NCBI RefSeq assembly: GCF_001280595.1
Contig: NZ_LITU01000070.1
Coordinates: 303,269-357,638, forward strand
Direction of reading: 5' to 3'
DNA: 54,370 nucleotides
Source of the DNA: Paenibacillus xylanivorans
GTDB lineage: Bacteria > Bacillota > Bacilli > Paenibacillales > Paenibacillaceae
The notes below the pieces were generated by a model. That model ran no database searches, was not told the DNA's origin, and worked only from the letters and a program-made list of their open reading frames with translations. The position numbers and the translations under genes are program-made. Below, in pieces: positions 32,742 through 40,967 of this stretch (position 1 is its first letter; each line of letters begins with the position of its first letter).

Positions 32742-33128
32742 ATGAACAAGGGCTTAAGAATTTTGGGATATATAGCGTTGGTGGTGCTTGCGGGTGTGTT
32801 TGTAATGGCGGGGTTTAACAAGGTTAGTGGAGCAGAGATGATGGTGCAGACTTTCGAAGGTTTCTCCTATCCTACATGGACGATGTATCTCATTGGCGCA
32901 GCGGAACTGCTCAGTGCAGTGGGACTGTTGATTCCACGTACTCGTGTTCTGGCTTCAGGAGTATTGACGTTCATTCTGATTGGGGCTGTGGGAAGTCATC
33001 TGATTTATGGACAATATGCAGCTGTTCCTTTCCCGGCAGTATTATTGGTTGCCAACATTGTCGTTCTGATTATGGGCATGCGTAAACTGGAAGCAGAAGA
33101 ATTGGATATGGATCTCGTGCAGGTCTAA
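32742..33128 (+). CDS. DoxX-family membrane protein
   Basis: 128 residues, four predicted helices: LGYIALVVLAGVFVMAGFNKV (first helix, with the typical AGFNK), MYLIGAAELLSAVGLLI, VLASGVLTFILIGAVGSHLI and FPAVLLVANIVVLIMGMR. DoxX proteins such as CatD and MhqP of B. subtilis are linked to defence against quinones and aldehydes. RBS CAGGAGG before ATG 32742. It is divergent from an HxlR regulator with a redox-type Cys, so its induction by electrophiles is likely. A terminator follows. Confidence 0.87.
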   Translation: MNKGLRILGYIALVVLAGVFVMAGFNKVSGAEMMVQTFEGFSYPTWTMYLIGAAELLSAVGLLIPRTRVLASGVLTFILIGAVGSHLIYGQYAAVPFPAVLLVANIVVLIMGMRKLEAEELDMDLVQV

Positions 33129-33162
33129 GGGAAGGGAAGAACTCTGGAGTGAAGATATTGAA

Positions 33163-33200
33163 AAAGATGACCATTGTGATGTAGCGATAGTCATCTTTTT
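33163..33200. terminator. Terminator after the DoxX gene
   Basis: AAAGATGAC pairs with GTCATCTTT around a 19-base loop, followed by TTTT. A-rich left flank, so it may also end the convergent AlkD-like gene. Confidence 0.75.
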
Positions 33201-33250
33201 TTCGTGTTTTATTGCCGAGGGGAGTTTCCCGTACACGGATTGCTTAAAAA

Positions 33251-34090
33251 TTAAAGGCGTCTTTGACCACGTGCGATGATCCGCAGTGTATGCTTGGTAT
33301 CCGATTGCTGTATCCAAGTGTCACATACCTTACGAACCCATTCCGGGTTGGTTTTGCCAGCGTCGTTCAGCCAGTTGCTGACAGAGTCCTGCACATATTT
33401 ATGAGCATCGGATTTAACATGATCGAGCAGGGGAAGAGCGATCGCTGGGTTTTCTTTTAACTCCTGAATATGCTTGGCCCACACACCGTGCGGTCTTGTC
33501 GATTCTATGGCAAACCGGCGGATCAGCGGTTCAGGATCTATCGCCCAATCCGAGAGAAACGCTAAAGCGTCTAATAGTTCAGTCGTGATTGGCTCACGAA
33601 CAGCCATCCAGGCGATCTCTCTTACACCAAAGTGATGATCCGCTGCAAAGGGTCTGATACGATCCAGCTTTTCAATCAGATTCAAGTTGGAATCGAATCC
33701 GATGATATAGGCTGCCCAGCAGCGTACACTATCTGATCTATGATCTGCAAGGGAACGAAAATGATGCATTCGCTCATCGTCTCCCCGGCGCTCCAGAAGT
33801 GCGAGCCACTGAATGGCAATAGCGGGGATGATTTTCATGATTCGCTGTTCATTCATCTGTGTTAACTGCTCCGTGATCTCGCGGGATTCGGCATCCATTC
33901 CTAGTTCATGGGTAACCTGCTGAAAAAGGAGAATGTGGTCCACAGCAAGCCACTCCGTCAGGTTTACCGATTCGGTATGTCCAGATTGCAGCAGATTGCG
34001 GACGTGATCAGGAATGTCAGCCCCTTTACGGGCGCCTTTGCGTAGAAGAACGTCCTCGGGTATATCCAGGTCTATCTTTGCATCCATCAT
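33251..34090 (-). CDS. DNA alkylation repair protein, AlkD-like HEAT repeats
   Basis: HEAT-repeat protein of about 279 residues in the DNA_alkylation family, members of which remove or bind alkylated bases. The repeats are visible as helix pairs: IIPAIAIQWLALLERR, SVRCWAAYIIGFD, VREIAWMAVREPI, LIRRFAIESTRPHGVW and YVQDSVSNWLNDAGKTNPEWV, the last two being typical of the family. I chose ATG 34090: AAGGAGAGG lies 5 bases upstream; the frame to 34120 has no site. Whether it has glycosylase activity is not certain, since several family members are repair-inactive. Confidence 0.8.
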   Translation of the reverse strand: MMDAKIDLDIPEDVLLRKGARKGADIPDHVRNLLQSGHTESVNLTEWLAVDHILLFQQVTHELGMDAESREITEQLTQMNEQRIMKIIPAIAIQWLALLERRGDDERMHHFRSLADHRSDSVRCWAAYIIGFDSNLNLIEKLDRIRPFAADHHFGVREIAWMAVREPITTELLDALAFLSDWAIDPEPLIRRFAIESTRPHGVWAKHIQELKENPAIALPLLDHVKSDAHKYVQDSVSNWLNDAGKTNPEWVRKVCDTWIQQSDTKHTLRIIARGQRRL

Positions 34091-34165
34091 TGTACCTCTC
34101 CTTGTAGTATGTAGATTCATTGTCTACACGATACAGCAGGCAGCAGAAACAAGATGTAATGCACC

Positions 34166-34861
34166 TTACAACTGGGTGTGAATTCGGAATGATGCGGATA
34201 GTTCGTTGCGATGCACAGCAACGGATTTGAATCCGGTTCGAATACGACCAATCCTTGCGAGATCTTGCAGGGTAACACTGACAGACTCACGCGTGGCTCC
34301 AGCCATCCAGGCAATCTCCTGATGGGTCAGTGCAAGATTGATCCGGCAGAAGTCGTCTTCTTCCACCCATCCTATTTGATCAGTCAGTCGAACGAGATTA
34401 TGCATAATTTTGTCATGCAGGTTACCCAAGGCCAGCTTCTGTGTCAACTCACTCATGCCCTTGATTCGCTCGCTGAGTACTTTCATCAGATTCATCATAA
34501 ACTTGGGGTGGTCGATAAGAAATTGTTCAAAACGCTGCCTGTTCATCAGGCAAATATCGCATTCCTCCATAGTTTCGATATATACGGAACGTGTGCCAAG
34601 TGAAATGCCGTTCATTTCGCCAAACACATTCCCTTCACCCAAAATATCGAATGTAAACTGCTTTCCCTCTTCATTTAACGTGTACAGACGGACTCTTCCC
34701 TTTTTGACAAAATAGAAGCCTTCTGCAAATGTATCGGGTGTCTGGATGATTGTATTCTTCGGCATGGTTGTAATGGATGTCATGCTGTCCATTTCCGCCA
34801 GGTCTGCCTCTGATAGGCAGGACATAAGGTTGAATTGTGACAAATACCGGATTTTATCCAT
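34166..34861 (-). CDS. Crp/Fnr-family transcriptional regulator
   Basis: About 231 residues. The N-terminal cyclic-nucleotide-binding-like domain (about 1-115) contains GFYFVKKGRVRLY and LGEGNVFGEMNGI. The C-terminal winged HTH has LTHQEIAWMAGATRESVSVTLQDLARIG. There is no cluster of Cys for a [4Fe-4S] centre, so it is not a classical Fnr. The recognition helix keeps R-E but not the third Crp contact Arg. I chose ATG 34861 with AAGGAG 4 bases upstream, because a longer frame to 34948 runs through a terminator. The target genes are not known; the cyd palindromes are a candidate. Confidence 0.88.
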   Translation of the reverse strand: MDKIRYLSQFNLMSCLSEADLAEMDSMTSITTMPKNTIIQTPDTFAEGFYFVKKGRVRLYTLNEEGKQFTFDILGEGNVFGEMNGISLGTRSVYIETMEECDICLMNRQRFEQFLIDHPKFMMNLMKVLSERIKGMSELTQKLALGNLHDKIMHNLVRLTDQIGWVEEDDFCRINLALTHQEIAWMAGATRESVSVTLQDLARIGRIRTGFKSVAVHRNELSASFRIHTQL

Positions 34862-34890
34862 AGAACTCCTTTCCATTGCCGTATGAGTAT

Positions 34891-34926
34891 AAAAAAAAGA
34901 AGAACCCACAGTGATCAAAGGGTTCT
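34891..34926 (-). terminator. Terminator of the AbrB-type gene
   Basis: On the minus strand AGAACCC pairs with GGGTTCT around a 12-base loop, followed by eight T (34891-34898). It lies about 80 bases after the AbrB-type stop and inside the extended Crp/Fnr frame. Confidence 0.85.
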
Positions 34927-35004
34927 CTTGCAGTAGGACTTCCTTCATTCGGAAGGTCTCCAGATTATAAATAATCGAAAAAATTCCCTAGAAAGACGTT
35001 TTTC

Positions 35005-35523
35005 TTATAGCAATTTTTTTAATTGGGAGACGCGTCCTTGGCTGATGCCAAGCTTTTCCGCAATTTGCTGTTGAGCCAAACCGGGATTCTGTTCAACAAT
35101 TTCCTTCATCTGTTGCAACATGCGTGCGGTTTTCGGCCGCAGGTCTGGGTACTCATGGTTGGCAGCTGTGGTCCCTTCTTCCCTTGAAGGAGGTGGGACT
35201 GTTGCGGACTCGATAGCAGGACGCTCCATGGGTGCAGGAGCCTGTTTGTTCGGAGGTACGAACCAGTCGGGAGTGTCATCCGGGTGTTTTAATTGAATTG
35301 CACAAGTCCGGCAGATGAATTGCTCTTTGAAATACATTTCCGTATCCACATCACCGCAAAAAATACATAACGTTGATTTGTACTTTCTCAAAATCAACTC
35401 TTTCCCTTCAATGAAAAACTCGAGCGGATCGCCAATACGGATTTCCATCGTATCCCGCATTTCTTTGGGAAGGACGATTCGTCCGAGGCGGTCCAGAGAT
35501 CTCTTCATTCCGGTTCTTTTCAT
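35005..35523 (-). CDS. AbrB/SpoVT-type regulator with Cys4 knuckle and C-terminal HTH
   Basis: 172 residues in three parts. An N-terminal AbrB swapped-hairpin DNA-binding domain (1-50: RSLDRLGRIVLPKEMRD and GDPLEFFIEGKELILRKY). A CxxC-N14-CxxC knuckle (C53, C56, C71, C74) that looks like a zinc ribbon. A hydrophilic Pro-rich linker (90-125). Finally a C-terminal helix-turn-helix (ARMLQQMKEIVEQNPGLAQ, then IAEKLGISQGRVSQLKKLL). AbrB alone is usually about 90 residues, so this is an enlarged form. ATG 35523 with GGGGGAG upstream. Followed by a clear terminator. Likely a transition-state or surface-state regulator; target unknown. Confidence 0.85.
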   Translation of the reverse strand: MKRTGMKRSLDRLGRIVLPKEMRDTMEIRIGDPLEFFIEGKELILRKYKSTLCIFCGDVDTEMYFKEQFICRTCAIQLKHPDDTPDWFVPPNKQAPAPMERPAIESATVPPPSREEGTTAANHEYPDLRPKTARMLQQMKEIVEQNPGLAQQQIAEKLGISQGRVSQLKKLL

Positions 35524-35628
35524 CGCATCTCCCCCGCAATATTCTCAATTAAAACCTGTCTTTATTGTAAGGAAGAAAGGGCTTTAATACAACAATAATA
35601 TTTCAAATAAAAGGGATCTTTCCAGCTA

Positions 35629-36309
35629 TTATGGGAAAATAAGTTTGGAAAGTATAGGTGCAACTGCTAAAGTGAACAACGCAGCCAGCACCATGGAGAT
35701 GCTGGAGATGGTTCCCGTCAGCGAACTGAGCTCAAATGCCTTGGATGTGCCTGTTCCGTGGGCACCGGTTCCAAGCAGCGTTCCACGTGCGATTTCGCCA
35801 TCAATACGCAGCATTTTCACAATGGAAGGCCCCATAATTGCCCCCAGCAGACCGGTCATGATGACAAAAACCGCCGTAACAGCCGGAATGCCTCCAATGG
35901 TAGCCGATACATTCATCGCAATGGGAGTCGTAATCGATCTCGGGATCAGACTATGAATGAGTCCGGAATCCAGACGCAGCCATTTGGCGAGCAGGGCAGA
36001 AGAGAGGACCGCCACCACGGAGCCTGTCATAACGCTGAAGACGATCTCGGAAATATGTTTTTTGAGTACATGGAAAAACGTATAGAGCGGTATGGCAAAG
36101 GCCACCGTTGCCGGTTGAAGCAGAAGACTTAGCCATTTGCCGCCACTGCTGTAGGCTGCGTAATCCGTACCTGTTGCGAGCAGCACACCGACGACAAGCA
36201 GCGGCGTAATCAGCAGCGGAGACAGATAAACTTTGGGTAGGTTACGATACATGCGTTTGGCGACCCAATATATACCGACGGTTAACAAGAGACAGAGAAA
36301 TCCAATCAT
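35629..36309 (-). CDS. LrgB/CidB-family membrane protein
   Basis: Partner of the LrgA/CidA protein, about 226 residues, with many membrane helices. Conserved GAHGTGTSKAFE and IPRSITTPIAMNVSATIGGIP are the family hallmarks. The family is tied to overflow-metabolite (pyruvate) transport and to control of murein hydrolase activity and cell death; the exact role here is not set. ATG overlaps the stop of the upstream gene (ATGA). The LysR gene divergent to the pair probably controls it. Confidence 0.9.
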   Translation of the reverse strand: MIGFLCLLLTVGIYWVAKRMYRNLPKVYLSPLLITPLLVVGVLLATGTDYAAYSSGGKWLSLLLQPATVAFAIPLYTFFHVLKKHISEIVFSVMTGSVVAVLSSALLAKWLRLDSGLIHSLIPRSITTPIAMNVSATIGGIPAVTAVFVIMTGLLGAIMGPSIVKMLRIDGEIARGTLLGTGAHGTGTSKAFELSSLTGTISSISMVLAALFTLAVAPILSKLIFP

Positions 36310-36677
36310 CCGGTATGGCGCTCCTTTCGTTTGGCGATTCGGGTGGCAACAAGTCCCGTACAGGCCATGACCAAAAATGTGCTAAGCAGAACAATAAACA
36401 GAATTTGCAGTCCGTCTTGCTCCAACATGGGCATGTAGTTCATAATGCCGACGGCTGAGGGAATAAAAAACAGCAACAGCTCACCGAGCAGCCAGGCGGC
36501 TCCAATTTCAATCCAACGCAGCTTCACAACCCGGGTCTGAAGCAGAATGAACAGCACGATCATGCCAACTATGGAACCGGGTACAGGTAGATGGAGAGCA
36601 CGGGCCAATTGGTCCATGAGCAGTGAAAAGGCCATTAAGAGCGCAACTTGCAAAATGCCAAGGCCCCATTTCTTCAC
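36306..36677 (-). CDS. LrgA/CidA-family holin-like protein
   Basis: 123-residue protein with four helices: KWGLGILQVALLMAFSLLMDQ, LPVPGSIVGMIVLFILLQ, GAAWLLGELLLFFIPSAVGIM and ILFIVLLSTFLVMACTGLV. Typical of the CidA/LrgA holin-like family (IPSAVGIM is the most telling part). I chose the GTG at 36677: AAGGAGGG lies 7 bases upstream; the longer frame to 36779 has no ribosome site. It forms a unit with the following LrgB-type gene. Confidence 0.9.
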   Translation of the reverse strand: MKKWGLGILQVALLMAFSLLMDQLARALHLPVPGSIVGMIVLFILLQTRVVKLRWIEIGAAWLLGELLLFFIPSAVGIMNYMPMLEQDGLQILFIVLLSTFLVMACTGLVATRIAKRKERHTG

Positions 36678-36842
36678 TTTAATCCCTCCTTGTATAATTA
36701 ACATAATGATTTTGAGATGTTTATGAAAATGAATGGAAACGTTGTTTGATATAACAAATTTTACATCGCATTCTTTCATGAGTAAAATGCATATTAAGAA
36801 TGTTTACCATTCCATTTATCTATGAGAGATGGGGATCAGACG

Positions 36843-37727
36843 ATGGATATCCGCCATTTGCAATATTTTCTGGAAGTTGCCCGGCAGCAAAGCTTCACCA
36901 AAGCAGCCGAAGTGCTGTTCATTACACAACCGACGATTAGCAAAACGGTCAAAAGCCTAGAAGAAGAATTGGGCGTAACTCTGCTGGATCGTTATGGCAA
37001 GAAGGTAGCGCTGACGGATGCGGGACATGTCTTTTTCCGGCAGGCGCTGGAGATTGAAAAATCATTTCGCAGTCTGTCGTCCGAGCTGGACGATCTGATG
37101 AATCTGAAGAAAGGACATCTGCGGATTGGTCTGCCACCGATGGTGGGGTCCAGCTTTTTTCCGATGATTATCGGTGAATTTCACAAAGCCTATCCGCAAG
37201 TGACCATTCAACTCTTCGAGGATGGTGCCAAAAAAGTGGAGGCAGATGTCATCAGCGGTGCACTGGATATTGGTGTTGCTGTACTGCCAACGGTGGATGA
37301 ACTAGTGGATCATTTTGTTTTTGTGAAAGAGAAGCTGAATCTGCTCGTCCATCCTTCGCACCCGCTTGCGGGTAAAGAGTCGGTTGCTCTGCGTGAACTG
37401 GAGCATGATGCATTTGTGCTGTTTCGGGAAGATTTTGCGCTGCATGACCGGATTATTGCAGCCTGTCAGCATGTGGGATTTCAGCCCCGGGTAGTGTATG
37501 AGAGCTCCCAGTGGGATCTGCTCAGTGCGATGGTAGCAGCCAATCTAGGTGTGGCGTTGCTGCCAGAGACGATATGCCGTGAGGTGGATCATATGCGTGT
37601 ACGCATTATACCCGTGATGGAGCCCGTAATTCCGTGGCAGCTCGGCATGATTTGGCGTAAGGACCGATATTTGTCCTTCGCCACCCGGGAGTGGATCAGT
37701 TTCACACAGTCCATGCTGAGTGAGTAA
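36843..37727 (+). CDS. LysR-family regulator, CidR-like
   Basis: LysR regulator of about 294 residues. N-terminal winged HTH MDIRHLQYFLEVARQQSFTKAAEVLFITQPTISKTVKSLEEELG is typical, here with key residues Q-F, T-K-A-A, Q-P-T-I-S. The C-terminal two-lobed effector domain begins at GHLRIGLPPMVGSSFFP. Divergent from the LrgAB pair, the arrangement of CidR. Start ATG 36843 has GGGG near; the longer frame to 36822 is possible. In related bacteria the effector is acetate or another overflow metabolite, not shown here. Confidence 0.9.
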   Translation: MDIRHLQYFLEVARQQSFTKAAEVLFITQPTISKTVKSLEEELGVTLLDRYGKKVALTDAGHVFFRQALEIEKSFRSLSSELDDLMNLKKGHLRIGLPPMVGSSFFPMIIGEFHKAYPQVTIQLFEDGAKKVEADVISGALDIGVAVLPTVDELVDHFVFVKEKLNLLVHPSHPLAGKESVALRELEHDAFVLFREDFALHDRIIAACQHVGFQPRVVYESSQWDLLSAMVAANLGVALLPETICREVDHMRVRIIPVMEPVIPWQLGMIWRKDRYLSFATREWISFTQSMLSE

Positions 37728-37804
37728 GAAATCCGGTGTGAATGGGGGAGAGGGGACGGGAAAAATCGTATCTTAACTCCAACTGAAGCTATGGAATGTA
37801 TACT

Positions 37805-37841
37805 AAAATGACCCTCAACACGTGTTGAGGGTCATTTTTTT
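37805..37841. terminator. Bidirectional terminator
   Basis: Perfect palindromic stem of 16-17 bases (AAATGACCCTCAACA pairs with TGTTGAGGGTCATTT) with a T run on both strands. It ends the LysR gene (plus) and the GcvPB-like gene (minus). Confidence 0.92.
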
Positions 37842-37912
37842 CTGTCTATTTATAGAACTGGTAATATTAATGCTCCTCTATATGAACACTAAAGTAGGGT
37901 GCTGCATACATG

Positions 37913-39490
37913 CTAATGTTGTTCCTGAAGTTCGGGCTGTGTTTTCTTCAAATATGCACGCCAGGTAATACACCACTGCTTCGGATCGTCCAAAGATGAT
38001 TCATCATTGCGATGCACCGTGCTGCTGTGCGGAGCCGATTTGACGATATCTGGCTGTGTATAGGCTTCATTCGAGATATGCTCCAGCGCATGGATATATT
38101 CGTCGAGATCTTCCTTGGAATAGGATTCGGTTGGCTCCAGTGTGAACGGCTGTGGAACAATATATGGGTGATGGGAGGTCCAGTAATGCAGGCCGAAGTC
38201 GCACATTCTCCGCGTAATATCCTCCGTCGTCACCCCAGTCTCATCGGTTAGCTGCTTCCAGCTGTAGCGGACCTGCTCTAAACGGCGTCCTTGAACATAC
38301 GGGGCGCTCGCTCCACGTATTTGAACAATTTTATGATATAAATAGTTGTTATTCAGCACCGCAACCTGGGCGACATCCTTCAGACCATCTGGTCCGAGAC
38401 TCATAATCCAGGCGTAGGAGCGGAGTACGGTTTGGGCTACACCGTGAAAACTACGCACTTTACCAATGCTGACTTCAGTTTGATCTTTCAAGATATACCG
38501 TCCGCCCGCTTCTTTATCCACCAATGGCCCAGGCATAAAACTCTTCAGGACGTCTGTCACCCCGAGAGCGCCTGTTGCAGGACCGCCGCACATATGGGGC
38601 GCAGCAAAGGTTTTGTGAAGATTGAAGAAGCACATATCAAAGCCCGCTTCCTTCGCTCGTGTAATCCCTAGCAGACCATTCGCGTTAGCCTGATCATAAT
38701 AGCAGACGCCACCCGCTTCGTGCACCACATCCGTAAACTCGCGGATACGATGGTTATAGATGCCTGTGTCCTCTGGATTAGCCACAACAAATCCGGCCGT
38801 CCGTTCAGAGACAACGTTCTTCAGCTTCTCAAGGTCCGGGAATCCGTCTTCGTCTGGATGTAACGTAATAATCTTATATCCCTTAACGGCAGCTGTAGCG
38901 GCCTGGGAAGGATGAGAGAAGATCGTTGTAATGATCTCATCACGCTGTTCACCTTCACCGCGCGAATCATGATAGGCACGGACGATGGAGGCCATAGCCA
39001 GAAGTGCCTGGGTTCCGCTACTCGGCTGAAAGGAGAAAGCATCCATACCGGAAATCTCTCGCATTGCCAGATCAAGATTATGGAATATTTCGAGCATGCC
39101 CTGAACAGAATCCACATCCTGTAGTGGATGAAGCTCAGTCATACGTGGATTGCGGATAAGCATTTCGTTAATCCGGGGAATATATTTCATCGTGCAGGTT
39201 CCCTGCCCGATTTCCACGTTCATATCTGATCCCAGCGTTTCCTGGGATAATCTCAGATAATGCCGCAGTACTTTGGCCTGCCCGATTTCTGGCAAAGCTG
39301 GCGTATTGCGCCGCCACATGGACGCCGGTATGCTGTCTTCCGCGCTACCTACTTCAGCGGCTACAGCTGCTTCCGTCCCCGGCGGGATGACGCCCCGCTC
39401 TCCTGGCCGATGAAGTTCAAAGATAACGGGCTCATCCCATTTCGCTTGGTGAAACTTACGAACCTTATGGTCTCTGCGAATCCGTTTCAT
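37913..39490 (-). CDS. GcvPB-like PLP enzyme, diverged
   Basis: Resembles subunit 2 (C-terminal half) of glycine decarboxylase P-protein, 525 residues against the usual 480-490. PLP lysine K293 is kept in FFNLHKTFAAPHM, and GTCTMKYIPRINEM, VANPEDTGIYNHRIREF and YYDQANANG are kept or nearly so. The active-site motifs AGAHGE and HGTNPASA of the true GcvPB are altered (SSGTQALLAM and HPSQAATAAV), so the substrate may differ. The N-terminus is extended by about 20 residues and the C-terminus carries an extra tail. ATG 39490 with GGAGG 10 bases upstream. Last gene of the SDR/GcvPA-like/GcvPB-like run; no gcvT, gcvH or lpd is nearby. Confidence 0.75.
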   Translation of the reverse strand: MKRIRRDHKVRKFHQAKWDEPVIFELHRPGERGVIPPGTEAAVAAEVGSAEDSIPASMWRRNTPALPEIGQAKVLRHYLRLSQETLGSDMNVEIGQGTCTMKYIPRINEMLIRNPRMTELHPLQDVDSVQGMLEIFHNLDLAMREISGMDAFSFQPSSGTQALLAMASIVRAYHDSRGEGEQRDEIITTIFSHPSQAATAAVKGYKIITLHPDEDGFPDLEKLKNVVSERTAGFVVANPEDTGIYNHRIREFTDVVHEAGGVCYYDQANANGLLGITRAKEAGFDMCFFNLHKTFAAPHMCGGPATGALGVTDVLKSFMPGPLVDKEAGGRYILKDQTEVSIGKVRSFHGVAQTVLRSYAWIMSLGPDGLKDVAQVAVLNNNYLYHKIVQIRGASAPYVQGRRLEQVRYSWKQLTDETGVTTEDITRRMCDFGLHYWTSHHPYIVPQPFTLEPTESYSKEDLDEYIHALEHISNEAYTQPDIVKSAPHSSTVHRNDESSLDDPKQWCITWRAYLKKTQPELQEQH

Positions 39491-39517
39491 GGCGTTCAGT
39501 CCTCCTCTATATAATCA

Positions 39518-40918
39518 TTATGATGTGCTAACAATGGAACGAAGAGCATCGACAAGTCGGTCCAAATCCGCCTGGGTATGCGTTTCCGTGACGCAGTAGA
39601 GCGCACATTGACCCCACCCTGGGTAGGATAAAGACAGATCCTTACCGCCGAAAATCCCTGTCTCCATTAATCTCTGGTTGATCTGATCAACGGTAAGATG
39701 CGTCTCGTTAAAATCAACGACAAACTCTTTGAAGAAGGTGCCATTTTCGAAGCGAAGAGATACACCTGGAATTAGAGACATCTGCTTCGCAGCGTAATGC
39801 GATTTCTGGATAATCGTACTGCCGACCTCCTGCATTCCGACTGGACCGAGAAGAGACAAATATACTCCTGCTGTAATGCCCCATAAAGCGGTCTGGGTTC
39901 CTACCGATTCCTTGCCCTTCTCCCGAAGAGCGAATGAGGTACGTTCATAGGCAACATCCCCGAAGCCATATTCGCCCTCCACCTCGGTTGGCACGATGCC
40001 AAATAGCCGTGAAGGGTATTCCATTACGAACTTTTCCTCATCATGTGTTGCGATAAAACCAGCCTGACCGCCTCCAAAGTTCATATGCATACCCAGCGGC
40101 TGCAAATCTCCGCAAATGATATCCGCTCCGTAACGGCTTGGTGGCTCCAGAACTCCGAGTGATATGGGGTCAACACCTACAATAGAAACCGCATTTATCT
40201 TATGAGCAAGCTCAGATATTTCAGCTCCTTGGTCCTCAATGATTCCAAGGTATCCGGGATTTTCAAAGTATATCGCAGCTGTATCGTCGCTTAACTTGCT
40301 ACGAAGATCATTCAGATCCATTCTTCCTGTTGCCTGATCGATGTCAACATACTGGATATCCATGACCGGAGTGCAGTAATTTCGAATAATCGCCGCCTTG
40401 TCTGGATCTACGGAACGTGGGAGCAACACGATCTTGCGCCCTGTAATACGCCCCGCCATACGGATCGCAGTGGAAGCCGCCTGAGCCCAGTCAAAGGTTG
40501 GAACATTCACGACATCCATGTCCACCAGCTCAGCAAGCAGGCTCTGATACTCGAACAGGGCTTGGAACCGGCCATGGTCTTCATAAGGCTCTCCAGCATA
40601 GGCTGTCACGAATTCAGAACGCTGATTAATCTCGTCGCATACAGCCGGAATGAAATGCTGCCAGCATCCTGCGCCTAGAAAATTAAGATAATCAGCACCG
40701 TGCTTGTTCTTCGCTAGCAGTCCATCAATATGTCGGCGCAGTTCATACTCGTTCATGGCTGGCGGAATGTCCATCTCCCGCTGCAGCTTCAGGCTGTCAG
40801 GAATTGCGTCATGGAGCTGCTCCATAGACGTTAAACCAATTTCTTTTAGCATCGCGTCCCGGACCTCCGGAACGGTATTTGGAATATAGGGATGGGCATA
40901 TATTTTGTTGTCAGCCAC
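39518..40918 (-). CDS. GcvPA-like protein, diverged
   Basis: Resembles subunit 1 (N-terminal half) of glycine decarboxylase P-protein, 466 residues. Family traits: FLGAGCWQHFIPAVCDEINQRSEFVTAY (the FLGAGxxxHxIP signature), AIFEYQS-type region (LFEYQSLLAELVDMDVVN), YFENPGYLGIIED and DIICGDLQPLGMHMNFGGGQAGF. However, the usual RD-KATSNIC-type region is replaced by REKGKESVGTQTALWG, and the central sequence differs more than normal. GTG 40918 with GGAGG 8 bases upstream. Forms a pair with the following GcvPB-like gene (gap 27 bases) and follows an SDR gene by 49 bases. Confidence 0.75.
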   Translation of the reverse strand: MADNKIYAHPYIPNTVPEVRDAMLKEIGLTSMEQLHDAIPDSLKLQREMDIPPAMNEYELRRHIDGLLAKNKHGADYLNFLGAGCWQHFIPAVCDEINQRSEFVTAYAGEPYEDHGRFQALFEYQSLLAELVDMDVVNVPTFDWAQAASTAIRMAGRITGRKIVLLPRSVDPDKAAIIRNYCTPVMDIQYVDIDQATGRMDLNDLRSKLSDDTAAIYFENPGYLGIIEDQGAEISELAHKINAVSIVGVDPISLGVLEPPSRYGADIICGDLQPLGMHMNFGGGQAGFIATHDEEKFVMEYPSRLFGIVPTEVEGEYGFGDVAYERTSFALREKGKESVGTQTALWGITAGVYLSLLGPVGMQEVGSTIIQKSHYAAKQMSLIPGVSLRFENGTFFKEFVVDFNETHLTVDQINQRLMETGIFGGKDLSLSYPGWGQCALYCVTETHTQADLDRLVDALRSIVSTS

Positions 40919-40967
40919 AATTAACGCCTCCGTTCATATGTTGAGAAAATATTCTTCCTTATCCGCC

